Shown: piece by piece, positions 7,379-16,377 of the stretch
Numbering within the stretch: the first letter of the stretch is position 1
Layout of the letters: each line of letters begins with the position of its first letter
From: Chitinilyticum litopenaei DSM 21440
Lineage (GTDB): Bacteria; Pseudomonadota; Gammaproteobacteria; Burkholderiales; Chitinibacteraceae
Assembly (NCBI RefSeq): GCF_000428145.1
Contig: NZ_ATZJ01000013.1
Span: forward strand, 1 to 64,000
Direction: 5' to 3'
DNA: 64,000 bases
Notes under the pieces: generated by a model
What the model saw: the letters and a program-made list of their open reading frames with translations, nothing else
Told to the model about the DNA's origin: nothing
The model's database searches: none
Program-made: the position numbers and the translations under genes

Positions 7379-8761
7379 TCAGCGTGGCGGCAGGCCGATG
7401 AAGCGGCTGGACGTTCGCACGCGCCAGTCCGGGTGGCTGCGGCTTTGTGCGATCAGCGTGATGGGGGAGCTGGGCTGGCCGGCGGGCGCCGTGAGTGTGA
7501 GCGCCCACTGCGCATTGCCGCCAGCGTCGATGCGCCTGACCGGCGGCGTGCCCAGCAGGCGGATGCCAGGCGGTGCCTGCAGCTGCAATTCCACGTCCTG
7601 CGGCACGCCGGCGCTGTTGCCCAGCTGCAGCAGGTAGCGGTTTTCCACCTGCCCGTCCGCCGTTTCGCGCGCCAGTTGCTGGCGGTCGCGCGCGACATCG
7701 AGCTTGAACGGCTGGCGCTGCATCAGTGCGATGCCGGTTGCCAGCGTGACGGTTAATAACAGGACGGCATAGAGGCTGGCGCGCGGGCGCAGCCAGTCGC
7801 GCAGCGTAAAGGCAGCCGAGCCAGGCTGCTGGCGGTGGGTATCGCTGCTGAAGCGGATGAGTCCGCGCGGCTGGCCAAGCTTGTCCATGACGATGTCGCA
7901 AGCATCGATGCAGGCCGCACAGCCTATGCACTCGTATTGCAGGCCCTGGCGGATGTCGATGCCGACCGGGCAGACCTGCACGCAGATGCCGCAATCGACG
8001 CAGGCGCCCTGCGCGCTGGCGGCCTTGCGCAATGCGCCGCGCGGCTCGCCACGGGCGCTGTCATAGTCGACCACCAGCGTGCGTGCGTCGAACATGCTGG
8101 CCTGAAAGCGCGCATAGGGGCACATGTGCTTGCACACCTGCTCGCGCAGATGGCCGGCCAGTACATAGGTAAAGCCGCCGTAACCGGCGATCCAGCCCCA
8201 TTCGAGCGCAGTCAGCCCGGCCGGCAGCCGTGCCACCACCTCGCGCAGCGGCACGAACCAGCCCAGAAATGTGACGCCGATCCACGCGCACAGCAGCAGC
8301 ATCAGCGCGTGCTTGACCCCCTTGCGCGCCAGCCATTCCGAGCTGCCACGCCGCGCCGCCAGTCTGGCGCGGGCGATGTGATTGCCCTCGACGAGCCGAT
8401 CCAGCCACAGCATCAGCGTCGAATACACCGTCTGCGGACAGGCGTAGCCGCACCACACGCGCCCGGCCAGCGTGCTGGCCCAGAACAGCAGAAAGGCACA
8501 GGCCATCAGCAATGCGGCCAGATAAATGAAATCCTGCGGCCAGAAGTTCAGCCCGAACACGAAAAACTGCTGGCGCGCCACGTCGAACAGCACCGCCTGC
8601 CGGCCGTCCCAGTTCAGCCAGGGCAGGCCGAAAAACACCGCCTGCGTGACGACGATCAGCGCCACGCGCCAGTTGTTGAAGCGCCCGCGGGTCAGGCGCG
8701 GCTGAAGGGCGGTGGCAGAACCGGGGGCAGGATGGATGGGAATGGTGCGGGCGGCGGGCAT
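7379..8761 (-). CDS. ccoG: Cytochrome c oxidase accessory protein CcoG (FixG/RdxA)
   Basis: 460 residues. CcoG is an inner-membrane iron-sulfur protein needed for assembly of cbb3-type cytochrome oxidase, acting in copper reduction. It shows five or so membrane helices, the CGYACPQTVYSTLMLW motif, a CKHMCPYARFQ motif, two 4Fe-4S clusters (CVDCGICVQVCP and CIGCAACIDACD), and a C-terminal Ig-like FixG domain. The ccoNOP and ccoHIS genes are not in this window, so it is separated from the usual cluster, or that cluster lies outside. It is convergent with the nitroreductase gene. Confidence 0.93.
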   Translation of the reverse strand: MPAARTIPIHPAPGSATALQPRLTRGRFNNWRVALIVVTQAVFFGLPWLNWDGRQAVLFDVARQQFFVFGLNFWPQDFIYLAALLMACAFLLFWASTLAGRVWCGYACPQTVYSTLMLWLDRLVEGNHIARARLAARRGSSEWLARKGVKHALMLLLCAWIGVTFLGWFVPLREVVARLPAGLTALEWGWIAGYGGFTYVLAGHLREQVCKHMCPYARFQASMFDARTLVVDYDSARGEPRGALRKAASAQGACVDCGICVQVCPVGIDIRQGLQYECIGCAACIDACDIVMDKLGQPRGLIRFSSDTHRQQPGSAAFTLRDWLRPRASLYAVLLLTVTLATGIALMQRQPFKLDVARDRQQLARETADGQVENRYLLQLGNSAGVPQDVELQLQAPPGIRLLGTPPVRRIDAGGNAQWALTLTAPAGQPSSPITLIAQSRSHPDWRVRTSSRFIGLPPR

Positions 8762-8851
8762 AGCGGGGTTCGCAAGACAAAATCCACCTTATAGCGAGCC
8801 TTAGCGCTGGCGCACAGCAACAGGAACGGGTCAAAACAGGGGTACAGCGGC

Positions 8852-10615
8852 TCAATGCTCCTGCCGGCGCTCGATGCCGTCCCAGCCCAGCGTGGGCGCC
8901 AGCTCGGGCCCGACATCGGGATGGCGCTGGCGATATTCGTCGATGGCGTCGTGCACATGGGCAAAGAAACTGTCGGCACCAATGGCCGAGGTGACGCCGT
9001 AGCGGTCGAGCGCTTCGCGCAAGGGCCGGTTGCAGCGGGCAAACTTCAGGTCGATGCCGGCCTCTTCCAGCTGGCGGTTCAGCCGCAGCAGCTGCTCGGC
9101 GGCGGTCACATCGAGAAAGGTGATGGCCTGGGCATCGATCAGCACCCAGCGTGTGTCGCCGTCATCGGCCACCAGCTGGCTGATGCGCTCGCTGAAGTAG
9201 CCGCTGTTGGCAAACAGCAGCGGCGCATAAAAGCGGTAGACGAGCAGCCCCTGCAGATAGCGCGAATGGCCGCTGAGGCCTGGCGCCCCCGCATCGTGAA
9301 AGCCCTTGCGGCCCTCGACGTTGCTCAGCACCGCATCAAAGGGGCGTGACATGAATTGTATGAGGTATGCCAGCGAGAGCGATATTCCCACTATGATGCC
9401 GGGCAATACCCCAACCAGTAACACGCCGGCAGTGGTCACCAGCGAGAACAGCGCGGCGGTGCGGTCGACACGGTACATTTCCTGCCATTCGCGCACGTCG
9501 ATCAGGCCAATGCCGGCAAAGATCAGCAGCGCCGCCAGCGTGGCCACCGGCAGGTAGCGCAGGGCGTCGGAAAGAAACAGCAGGAAGAGCAGCAGCAGCA
9601 AGGCGGCGAACAGGCCGGACAGCGCCGACTGCCCGCCGGCGGCATCGTTGATGGCCGTGCGCGACTGGCTGGAGCTCAGCGCGAAGCCCTGCCAGCAACT
9701 GGCGGCCACATTGGCCAGCCCCATCGCCGCCAGCTCGCGATTGGGCTGGATTTCATAGCCGTTCTTGCGGGCGAAGGCGCGCGCCAGCAGGATGCCCTCG
9801 GGCATGGCCAGCAGCGCGATGCCGGCGGCGGCGGGCAGCAGCTGGGTCAGCTCGGCCAGCGACAGCGCGGGCCAGTGCGGCGCCGGCAAGCCGGCCGGCA
9901 GGCTGCCCAGCAGCGCCACGCCGTGTTCGTCCAGCCGCAGCAGCCAGGCCAGCACGATGGCCAGCACAAACACCGGCAGCGCCGCCGGCCAGGCGGGTCG
10001 CCAGCGCCGCAGCGCAAACAGGCAGGCCAGCGACAGCAGGCCGGTCAGCAGCGGCGCAGCCGCCATGTCGCCGCTGCGGCGGGCGATTTCCCACAGGCGC
10101 GGGAAAAACTCGCCATGCTGCAGTGTCAGGCCGGTGAACTTGCCGAGCTGGCTGGCGATGAGGATCAGCGCGGCGCCATTCATGAAACCGAGCAGCACGG
10201 GCTTGGAGAGCAGGTCGGCCATCACGCCCAGCCGCGCCCGTGCGGCCAGCAGCATGAGCAAGCCCACGAGCAGCGCCAGCACGGCGGCCAAGACGGCATA
10301 GCGGGCGGGATCGCCGCCGGCCAGCGGCGTAACGGCGGCGGTGATCAGCAAGGCCACGGCGGCATCCGGCCCCACGATCAGCTGGCGCGAGCTGGTGACC
10401 AGGGCAAAGACCAGCATGCCGGCCAGCGCGGTGTAGAGGCCGGTTTGTGCCGGCATGCCGGCCAGATCGGCATAGGCGATGCAGGCGGGAATCGACACGA
10501 TGCAGACGCTGAGCCCGGCGAGCAGGTCATGGCGCAGCTGCGCGGGGCTGCGCAGCGTCAGCGCACTGTCGCGCCAGAGTGTGGCCAGCTGCTCCCGCCC
10601 CGGAAATGACCGCAT
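8852..10615 (-). CDS. SulP family anion transporter with STAS domain
   Basis: 587 residues with about ten to twelve membrane helices, then a cytoplasmic STAS domain (about residues 440-560, with WVLIDAQAITFLDVTAAEQLL). The sulfate-permease family signature appears as GLSVCIVSIPACIAYADLAGM. SulP proteins move sulfate, bicarbonate or other anions. Which anion is not evident; no carbonic anhydrase or cys gene is adjacent. GAGGAGG precedes the ATG at 10615. It is a single-gene unit, with ccoG 90 bases downstream in the same orientation. Confidence 0.9.
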   Translation of the reverse strand: MRSFPGREQLATLWRDSALTLRSPAQLRHDLLAGLSVCIVSIPACIAYADLAGMPAQTGLYTALAGMLVFALVTSSRQLIVGPDAAVALLITAAVTPLAGGDPARYAVLAAVLALLVGLLMLLAARARLGVMADLLSKPVLLGFMNGAALILIASQLGKFTGLTLQHGEFFPRLWEIARRSGDMAAAPLLTGLLSLACLFALRRWRPAWPAALPVFVLAIVLAWLLRLDEHGVALLGSLPAGLPAPHWPALSLAELTQLLPAAAGIALLAMPEGILLARAFARKNGYEIQPNRELAAMGLANVAASCWQGFALSSSQSRTAINDAAGGQSALSGLFAALLLLLFLLFLSDALRYLPVATLAALLIFAGIGLIDVREWQEMYRVDRTAALFSLVTTAGVLLVGVLPGIIVGISLSLAYLIQFMSRPFDAVLSNVEGRKGFHDAGAPGLSGHSRYLQGLLVYRFYAPLLFANSGYFSERISQLVADDGDTRWVLIDAQAITFLDVTAAEQLLRLNRQLEEAGIDLKFARCNRPLREALDRYGVTSAIGADSFFAHVHDAIDEYRQRHPDVGPELAPTLGWDGIERRQEH

Positions 10616-10679
10616 CGCGCCCTCCTCGTCCTGCTGCGACCGCTGCCCGCGCGGCCCCTGTTGCGAGTGTAGTCAGAAT

Positions 10680-10708
10680 TGGCGCGCGCGGTGTTACAGC
10701 GCGCGCCA
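10680..10708. promoter_or_regulatory. Strong GC hairpin upstream of the SulP gene
   Basis: TGGCGCGCGC and GCGCGCGCCA form a perfect 10-bp stem around a nine-base loop, 65 bases upstream of the SulP start. There is no T-run, so it is not a simple terminator. It could be an operator or a structured leader. Confidence 0.4.
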
Positions 10709-10916
10709 GGCTGCCTTGCGCTGCGGGTTTGCCTAGCGGCGTGCGGGGTTTCATCCACCAGGCGTCTGCCTGCGGTCGGGGTGGATCAGGCGAAAATGGC
10801 AACAGGATCGGGGATCGGCCAGCCGGCTCGGGAAGTCGTCATGTCGGTGTCCCATGGGAATGTCCTGTGGTCACAACCAGCATCCTGAGCGCCCCTCGAA
10901 CAGGCGTTGGCGCTGG

Positions 10917-10936
10917 ATTCCCGCTTGCGCGGGAAT
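10917..10936. repeat. dRS3-like 20-bp palindromic repeat
   Basis: ATTCCCGCTTGCGCGGGAAT fits the dRS3 form ATTCCC-N8-GGGAAT known from Neisseria genomes. The flanks (GCTGG before, GACG after) match the wider class of such repeats. Related but diverged units occur at 62294-62310 and 62349-62370. Confidence 0.6.
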
Positions 10937-10975
10937 GACGCATGGTCTTTGCCAAGGGCGCCAGCCAATCACCTC

Positions 10976-11035
10976 AGGGTATGGCCGCCAAGCCCATTCC
11001 AGTAAAAGGCTGCATGGCAATAGGCACACATGTAT
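10976..11035 (-). repeat. 60-bp ATACCC repeat unit (copy k, reverse orientation)
   Basis: Read on the minus strand it begins ATACATG at 11035, sharing the A of the transpeptidase stop TGA. It has CAGCC, a 13-base loop, then GGCTTGGCGGCC, and ends ATACCCT at 10982-10976. The two heptamers start 53 bases apart, as in the other copies. It is the only clear copy on the minus strand and follows a minus-strand gene. Confidence 0.75.
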
Positions 11036-12210
11036 CAAAGCCCGCCCGGCGCCTTGCGCGCCTGCCCTGCCAGCTGACGGGGCGGTGAGTGGCGGGCGAT
11101 GGCGTTCACGCCCTCTTCGCGCAGATAGCGCCCGTAAATGTCGTCGCGCCAGCGCAGCTTGCCGTCCTCGACCTCGGCCGGCCAGTAAACCAGGTAGACC
11201 TTCACCGGCTCGGCCAGCGGCAGATAACGACTGCGCCCGGAAGCCACCCGCGCGCCGATCTCTTCCGGTGAGGTTTGCGCCACCCAGCCGGCGAGCGCCT
11301 GCCAGTGCTGCACGCGCACGCAGCCGGACGAGGCGGCGCGCGTTTCGCGCTCGAAGCCGCTTTTCTGCGGCGTGTCGTGCAGATAAATGCCGTTGCTGCC
11401 GGTCAGCACGAATTTCAGCCGCCCCAGCGCATTGCGCTCGCCGGGCTGCTGGTAGTAGCGGTAGGCCAGCAGATTGGCATCGGGATCGGCGGCGACCTGC
11501 TCGGGATCGACCACCGCGCCGTCCGCGTCCAGCATCTGCAGGCGTTTTTCGCGCAGCTTGCCGGTGTCGAGCCGGCCATCGCGCGTCAGGTCCTTGCGGA
11601 TCACCGTCGGCGGCGCCGTCCACGAAGGATTGAATTGCAGGGCGACCAGCCGGGTGGCCAGCAGCGGCGTTTGCCGGTCGGGGCGGCCGATCACCACGCG
11701 CGAGCCCAGCACCGGCCGGCCCGCTTCATAGGCCGTCAGCATGAAGGCCGGGATATTGACGACCACGTGCCGCTCGCCCCCGGCGCTGGCGATGGCCTCC
11801 ATCTGCGGCAGCTGCCATTGCAGCAGCGCCAGCTTGCGCGCCGTGTCGAGGTTGAGGTTGTAGCGCGTCTGGCGATCCACCACCCCATCCTCCTTGAGCC
11901 CCTGCTCGCGCTGGTAATCGCGCACGGCCAGCGTGATCGCGGCGTCGAATTCGTCGCCGGGCGCGGCCGGGTAGCCGAGTTCGCGCAGGCGCTTGCGCAG
12001 GCTGGCCACATCGGGGCCGCGCAGGCCCTCCTTCAGCGCCCGTTTGCCGTCCAGCTGCGTTTGCGCGGCGGGCGGCAGCGTCTGCAGGCGGGCAATTTCG
12101 GCGCGCACGCGCTCGATGGGTGTGGGCTCGGCGGAGGCCAGGGCGGCACGCGGGAGCAGGGTCAGCGCCAGCAACAGGGCGGCGCAAGGCAGGCGCAGAA
12201 GGGTCAGCAT
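11035..12210 (-). CDS. L,D-transpeptidase (YcbB/LdtD-like) with peptidoglycan-binding domain
   Basis: 391 residues. Order: signal peptide (residues 1-26, cleaved near ALASA), a PG_binding_1 domain at about 60-122 (GPDVASLRKRLRELGY), then a YkuD catalytic domain. The latter carries HDTPQKSGF (His278) and the nucleophile Cys297 in SSGCVRV. Such enzymes form 3-3 cross-links in periplasmic peptidoglycan or attach lipoproteins to it. The start overlaps the stop of the upstream HD-GYP gene by 7 bases, so the two are co-transcribed. At 391 residues it is shorter than E. coli LdtD (about 615). Confidence 0.9.
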   Translation of the reverse strand: MLTLLRLPCAALLLALTLLPRAALASAEPTPIERVRAEIARLQTLPPAAQTQLDGKRALKEGLRGPDVASLRKRLRELGYPAAPGDEFDAAITLAVRDYQREQGLKEDGVVDRQTRYNLNLDTARKLALLQWQLPQMEAIASAGGERHVVVNIPAFMLTAYEAGRPVLGSRVVIGRPDRQTPLLATRLVALQFNPSWTAPPTVIRKDLTRDGRLDTGKLREKRLQMLDADGAVVDPEQVAADPDANLLAYRYYQQPGERNALGRLKFVLTGSNGIYLHDTPQKSGFERETRAASSGCVRVQHWQALAGWVAQTSPEEIGARVASGRSRYLPLAEPVKVYLVYWPAEVEDGKLRWRDDIYGRYLREEGVNAIARHSPPRQLAGQARKAPGGL

Positions 12211-13553
12211 GGCAGGGTTGGCAGCTCGCGGTGAACAATGGCCTCCAGCGCGGCAAAGCAGGCAGGATCGATGGCCGGCCCCACATTGCCGCGCATGATG
12301 TCCAGCGTGGCCTGCGGGGAGTTGGGGGCGTGGTAGGGGCGCTCGGCGCTGATGGCGTCGAAAATGTCGGCGGTGGTGATGATGCGGGTTTCGAGGCTGA
12401 TGGCGTCGCCTTGCAGGCCGCGCGGATAACCGCCGCCATCCAGGCGTTCATGATGCGCGCCGGCGATGCGCGCCAGCTCGCTGAAGTGCGCGATGCGGCC
12501 GAGGATTTCCTCGGTGTAGCGTGCGTGCAGCTGCACGGTCTGCCATTCGTCAAGCTCCAGCTTGCCGGGCTTGTCGAGGATGCTGTTGCTCACGCCGAGC
12601 TTGCCGACGTCGTGCAGCAGCGCAGCGCGCCTGAGCCAGCGGCGGCGTGGCGCGGGCATGCCCAGTCCGCTGGCGATCAGCTCGGTATAAAAGCCGACGC
12701 GCTCGCTGTGCCCGGCGGTGAACGGGCTTTTCGAATCGACCACCTGGCCGAAGGCGGCGGCAATTTCGTCCATATAGTCATCGTCCAGCGGCACGACATG
12801 ATTCGCCGGTTCCAGATGCAGCACGGCATCAGTAATCGCCGGATCGGCCAGCATGGCCCAGAAGGCGTCGTCCGCCGCCACGGCGGCAAAGGCGTCCACC
12901 AGCGCCGGATCGAACCATTGCCCGGCGCGCAGCCGCGCCTCCGCCAGCGCCGCTGCGCGGCCGTGCGAGAACTGGAACACATCGATCACCTGCGCCAGCA
13001 GCGCGATGCGCGCGAACAGCGGAATCGCCTCGCCCTGCAGCCCTTCCGGGCGGCCGCTGCCGTTCCAGTGCTCGTCCAACGCATGAATGCCCTGTGCGAC
13101 GGCTTCGGGAAAACGCAACTGCCTGGCAATCGCCGCGCCGCGGTCGCAGCGTGTCTGGATCAGTTCGGCGGCCAGCTCGTCGCCATTGCGCAGGATGTTG
13201 AGGATGGCGCTCAGGCGCTTGCTCCAGTTGCTGCTGCGCCCGGTGTGCGCGAACACGAAACCCAGCACCTGCGACAGATTGCTGCCGACCAGCTTGAAGT
13301 CGCGCTTGAATTCGCGGTCGTCGGTCAGATACAGCTCGCAGATGCGCGCGGCATTGCTGCTGCAGCCCAGGTCCTTGAGCAGCAGCGTGTAGTACAGCTG
13401 CCAGAGTTCGCCATCGGGCAGGCCGATCTGGCGGCCGATGTGGATGCCGATCCAGCAGCAGCGCACGCAATGGCCCTCGGGCTGCCCTTCGGTAATGTCG
13501 AGCGCATAACTGAGCGAGCCGATCAGTTCGGCCATTTTCAGGGTATCGGGCAT
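12204..13553 (-). CDS. Tandem HD-domain protein with HD-GYP (c-di-GMP phosphodiesterase type)
   Basis: 449 residues from the chosen ATG. The N-terminal half looks like a degenerate HD domain (GHCVRCCWIG, then KDLG where HDxG is expected). The C-terminal half is a full HD-GYP domain with LLHDVGKLG (about residue 314) and HHERLDGGGYP (about 367-376), the metal and GYP signatures of c-di-GMP phosphodiesterases. Cytoplasmic; no membrane segment. Starts at 13580 and 13535 are also possible, and none has a good ribosome site. It overlaps the L,D-transpeptidase gene, hinting at c-di-GMP control of envelope modification (inference). Confidence 0.85.
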   Translation of the reverse strand: MPDTLKMAELIGSLSYALDITEGQPEGHCVRCCWIGIHIGRQIGLPDGELWQLYYTLLLKDLGCSSNAARICELYLTDDREFKRDFKLVGSNLSQVLGFVFAHTGRSSNWSKRLSAILNILRNGDELAAELIQTRCDRGAAIARQLRFPEAVAQGIHALDEHWNGSGRPEGLQGEAIPLFARIALLAQVIDVFQFSHGRAAALAEARLRAGQWFDPALVDAFAAVAADDAFWAMLADPAITDAVLHLEPANHVVPLDDDYMDEIAAAFGQVVDSKSPFTAGHSERVGFYTELIASGLGMPAPRRRWLRRAALLHDVGKLGVSNSILDKPGKLELDEWQTVQLHARYTEEILGRIAHFSELARIAGAHHERLDGGGYPRGLQGDAISLETRIITTADIFDAISAERPYHAPNSPQATLDIMRGNVGPAIDPACFAALEAIVHRELPTLPC

Positions 13554-13664
13554 GCGGCGAGGGTCTCGTGCGGGAAACATGCTTTATCGTAGGCGGGGAA
13601 ACGCGGCAGCGCCGGCTGGGCGGCAAGGCCGCCAGCAAGCCTGTGGCGATCAGCAAATGAAACA

Positions 13665-13724
13665 AGTGTATTGGCCTGCAGCCATTCATTTGCAAGGGCT
13701 GCAGGCCAATACCCTTAAATCAGA
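13665..13724. repeat. ATACCC repeat unit with near-perfect hairpin (copy a)
   Basis: GTATTGGCCTGCAGCC (13668-13683), a 13-base loop, and GGCTGCAGGCCAATAC (13697-13712) form a perfect 16-bp inverted repeat, so orientation is ambiguous. It begins at the stop codon (13720-13722) of the minus-strand pseudo-receiver gene and could end its transcript. It is the most symmetrical member of the family. Confidence 0.75.
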
Positions 13725-14898
13725 ACAGCAGAATGTCGCTGTCGTCGGTACTGTCGCTGGCTTGCGGGGCTGGTGCCTCGCTGGCCACCAGGGTCGAGAG
13801 CTCCGCCAGGATGCCGTCGAAGTGGTTGTCCAGCATCAGCCCGGCCTCATAGAGCGCACCGGCGTCCTGCACGGCCTGGTCGATCAGCTGCAGGATGGCC
13901 TGCTCCTGCTGCTCGGTCAGCCCGAGACTGGTCAGCAGCGGGTCGAGGCTGTAGCGCATCTGGTCGAAGAGCTGCATGGTGCTGGACTGCTGCTGCTTGT
14001 AATTCTGTTCCAGTATGCCGATCACATCGCGCAGATGGCGCAGCGACTGCTGGATCATCAGGCTTTGCTGGCGGTTCAGCGCCTCGATCTGGATGCCGTG
14101 CACGCGATGATCGGCCGCCTCGACCATGATGGCGAGGTGGTCGCGCAGGCGCCCGACATAGGCTTCGTCATCGGGCAGGTCCTTGACCTGCAGGATGCAG
14201 GTCGGGTAATTGATGATCAGGCGGTGGCCATACTGGAAAATGCGCCGCGTTTCCTGCGCATGATTGGCCAGCATTTCGGCTTCCAGCGGGCTGGAGCGTC
14301 CTTCGGTATTCAGCGTCTTTTGCTGGCCGTCCAGCCGCACCTGCGCCGAGGCCTTGAGGCCAAAGCGGCTCGACAGCGTCGAGAGCAGCGTCTTCAGCAG
14401 CATTTCGCCGTCATTGCAGCCCATGGCGCGCTTGATGAAATCGATGACACCGCCCATCTCGCTGGTATTGGTGATCGCCAGCATGGCGACCGAGTTGGCT
14501 TCCTGCAGCGAGGTTTGCAGGCGCTCGGCATCCTCGATCACGCGCAGCAGCAATTCGACCTTGCGCTGCAGCTCCTCGACGGGAAAGGGATATTCCAGAA
14601 AATCATCGGCGCCGGCCATATAGGCATCCATGCGCGCCGCCTCGTCCTCGCCCTGCGGGGCGACAAACAGGATGCGCGTATCGGGACGCGCCCGCCGCAT
14701 GCTGCGGCACAGGCCATAAGGGTCGCTGCCGTCCTGCGTGACGCCGAGCAGCACGATGGCGGGCTGCAATTCCGCCAGATCACGCAGCGCGGCCGCGGCG
14801 CCGGAGCACATGGCCACTTCGGCCAGACCGGCAAGGCTGTCCTGCAAACGCTCGGCCGAGGCCCTGCCACTTTCCACGATCAGAATGCTGTGTGCCAT
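13720..14898 (-). CDS. Pseudo-receiver signalling protein with helical output region
   Basis: 392 residues. The first about 120 have a CheY-like fold pattern (ILIVESG, PAIVLLGVTQDGSDPYG, ADDFLEYPFPVEEL). However, the phospho-accepting Asp is Gly (LLG), the conserved Lys of the KPF motif is Tyr (YPF), and the acidic pair is ES, so phosphorylation is unlikely. The rest is mostly helical, with a possible GAF- or PAS-like middle, rich in Gln/Leu, and ends SDILLF. That tail resembles the ELELF tails of the two CheX-like proteins at 19-22 kb. AGGGG precedes ATG 14898. Function unknown; a scaffold or partner of the chemosensory operon is possible. Confidence 0.75.
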   Translation of the reverse strand: MAHSILIVESGRASAERLQDSLAGLAEVAMCSGAAAALRDLAELQPAIVLLGVTQDGSDPYGLCRSMRRARPDTRILFVAPQGEDEAARMDAYMAGADDFLEYPFPVEELQRKVELLLRVIEDAERLQTSLQEANSVAMLAITNTSEMGGVIDFIKRAMGCNDGEMLLKTLLSTLSSRFGLKASAQVRLDGQQKTLNTEGRSSPLEAEMLANHAQETRRIFQYGHRLIINYPTCILQVKDLPDDEAYVGRLRDHLAIMVEAADHRVHGIQIEALNRQQSLMIQQSLRHLRDVIGILEQNYKQQQSSTMQLFDQMRYSLDPLLTSLGLTEQQEQAILQLIDQAVQDAGALYEAGLMLDNHFDGILAELSTLVASEAPAPQASDSTDDSDILLF

Positions 14899-14934
14899 CA
14901 CAACCCCTAGCTTTCAACATTTCAGATTGATTAC

Positions 14935-14948
14935 TTACCCATGGGTAA
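14935..14948. promoter_or_regulatory. 14-bp perfect palindrome in a divergent promoter
   Basis: TTACCCATGGGTAA lies between the pseudo-receiver gene (leftward) and bioA (rightward), 36 bases from one start and 96 from the other. It looks like a dimeric regulator operator. It does not resemble the BirA operator. Confidence 0.4.
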
Positions 14949-15044
14949 AGATAGAGCACGCGCAGAAATATGACAGCCATGGAACGCGCTATCAGGCTAC
15001 CGACGGCTGATGCACAATGCGGGCTTTGATTGCGGAGTACGCCC

Positions 15045-16361
15045 ATGAGCAATGCATCCCTGCTGGCGCGCAGTCTGGCCGCCGTGTGGCACCCGTGCAC
15101 GCAGATGCAGCATCATGAACAGCTGCCGCTGCTGCCGATCACCGGCGGCGACGGCCCCTGGCTGATCGACGCCGACGGCCGCCGCTATCTGGACGCGGTA
15201 TCGAGCTGGTGGGTCAATCTCTTTGGCCACAATGAGCCGCGCATCAAGGCGGCGATCACGGCACAACTGGAGCGCATCGAGCATGTGATGCTGGCCGGCT
15301 TCACCCACGAGCCGGTGGTCGAACTGTCCGAGCGCCTGGGCGCGCTCACCGGGCTCGGTCATGCCTTTTACGGCTCGGATGGCGCCTCGGCGACCGAAAT
15401 CGCGCTGAAAATGGCCGCGCATTACTGGCGCAATCGCGGCCAGCCGCAGAAAAACCGCTTTGTCTATCTGCAGGACAGCTACCACGGCGAAACGCTGGGT
15501 GCGCTGTCGGTCACCGACGTGCCCATCTTCCGCGACGCCTACGCGCCGCTGATCCGCGCCAATTTCATGGTGATGAGCCCGGATGCGCGCCAGGCGCAGG
15601 AAGGCGAAACCGCCGCCGACGTCGCCGAGCGCGCCGCGCTGGCACTGGAAACGACGCTGGCCGCCCATCACGAGGAGATCGCTGCGCTGATTGTCGAGCC
15701 ACTGGTGCAGGGCGCCGCCGGCATGGCGATGTACGACGCGCAGTATCTGCGGCGCGCGCGCGCGCTGTGCGAACGCTATGGCGTGCTGCTGATCGCCGAC
15801 GAGATCGCCGTGGGCTTTGGCCGCACCGGCACGCTGTTCGCCTGCGAGCAGGCCGGCATCAAGCCTGACCTGCTTTGCCTCTCCAAGGGCATTACCGGGG
15901 GGTATCTGCCGCTGGCCGTTGTGCTGTCTAGCGATGAGATCTATACCGCCTTTTATGATCAGGATGTGCGACGCGGCTTCCTGCACTCGCATTCCTACAC
16001 CGGCAACCCGCTGGCCTGCGCGGCGGCGCTGGCCACGCTGGACATCTTCGCCAGCGACGATGTGCTCACCACCAACCGCGCCAAGGCTGCGCGCTGGAAT
16101 GCCGGACCATTTGCCGCGCTGGCCAGCCACCCGCGCATCCGTCACTGGCGCACCCAGGGCATGATCTGGGCCGGCGATGTCAGCACGGCACCGGCCGGCT
16201 TTGCCCGGCGGCTCTTTCTGGCGGGCCTGCAACAGGGCGTGCTGTTGCGCCCCATCGGCTCTACCCTCTATTTCATGCCGCCCTATATACTGCGGGATGC
16301 CGACGCCGACCGGCTTGCCCAATGCACGCTGGCGGCGCTGAACACCGTGCTGGCCGAATAA
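15045..16361 (+). CDS. bioA: Adenosylmethionine-8-amino-7-oxononanoate aminotransferase (BioA)
   Basis: 438 residues. BioA makes 7,8-diaminopelargonate from 8-amino-7-oxononanoate using S-adenosylmethionine, in biotin synthesis. It begins with HPCTQM, the typical BioA N-terminus, then SSWWVNLFGHNEPRI, FYGSDGASATEIALKMA, DEIAVGFGRTGTLF, and the PLP lysine in LSKGITGGYLPLAVV. GGAG lies 9 bases before ATG 15045. No other bio genes are in the window. It is divergent from the pseudo-receiver gene; the next gene follows after 16 bases and may be co-transcribed. Confidence 0.95.
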   Translation: MSNASLLARSLAAVWHPCTQMQHHEQLPLLPITGGDGPWLIDADGRRYLDAVSSWWVNLFGHNEPRIKAAITAQLERIEHVMLAGFTHEPVVELSERLGALTGLGHAFYGSDGASATEIALKMAAHYWRNRGQPQKNRFVYLQDSYHGETLGALSVTDVPIFRDAYAPLIRANFMVMSPDARQAQEGETAADVAERAALALETTLAAHHEEIAALIVEPLVQGAAGMAMYDAQYLRRARALCERYGVLLIADEIAVGFGRTGTLFACEQAGIKPDLLCLSKGITGGYLPLAVVLSSDEIYTAFYDQDVRRGFLHSHSYTGNPLACAAALATLDIFASDDVLTTNRAKAARWNAGPFAALASHPRIRHWRTQGMIWAGDVSTAPAGFARRLFLAGLQQGVLLRPIGSTLYFMPPYILRDADADRLAQCTLAALNTVLAE

Positions 16362-16377
16362 ACCCGTTGACACCACT

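Larger units (their letters stand above)
10616..11034. other. Intergenic region with hairpin, dRS3-like repeat and a 60-bp repeat unit
   Basis: Apart from the three structures listed separately (hairpin 10680-10708, 20-bp repeat 10917-10936, repeat unit 10976-11035) I see no gene here. The part next to 10616 must hold the promoter of the SulP gene; no clear -10/-35 pair stands out. Confidence 0.6.

Noticed and set aside
7337..7396. Possible further ATACCC repeat unit after the nitroreductase gene
   Set aside because: AGCAAGCC followed by ATTAT fits the left core, but no right arm and no ATACCC at +53.
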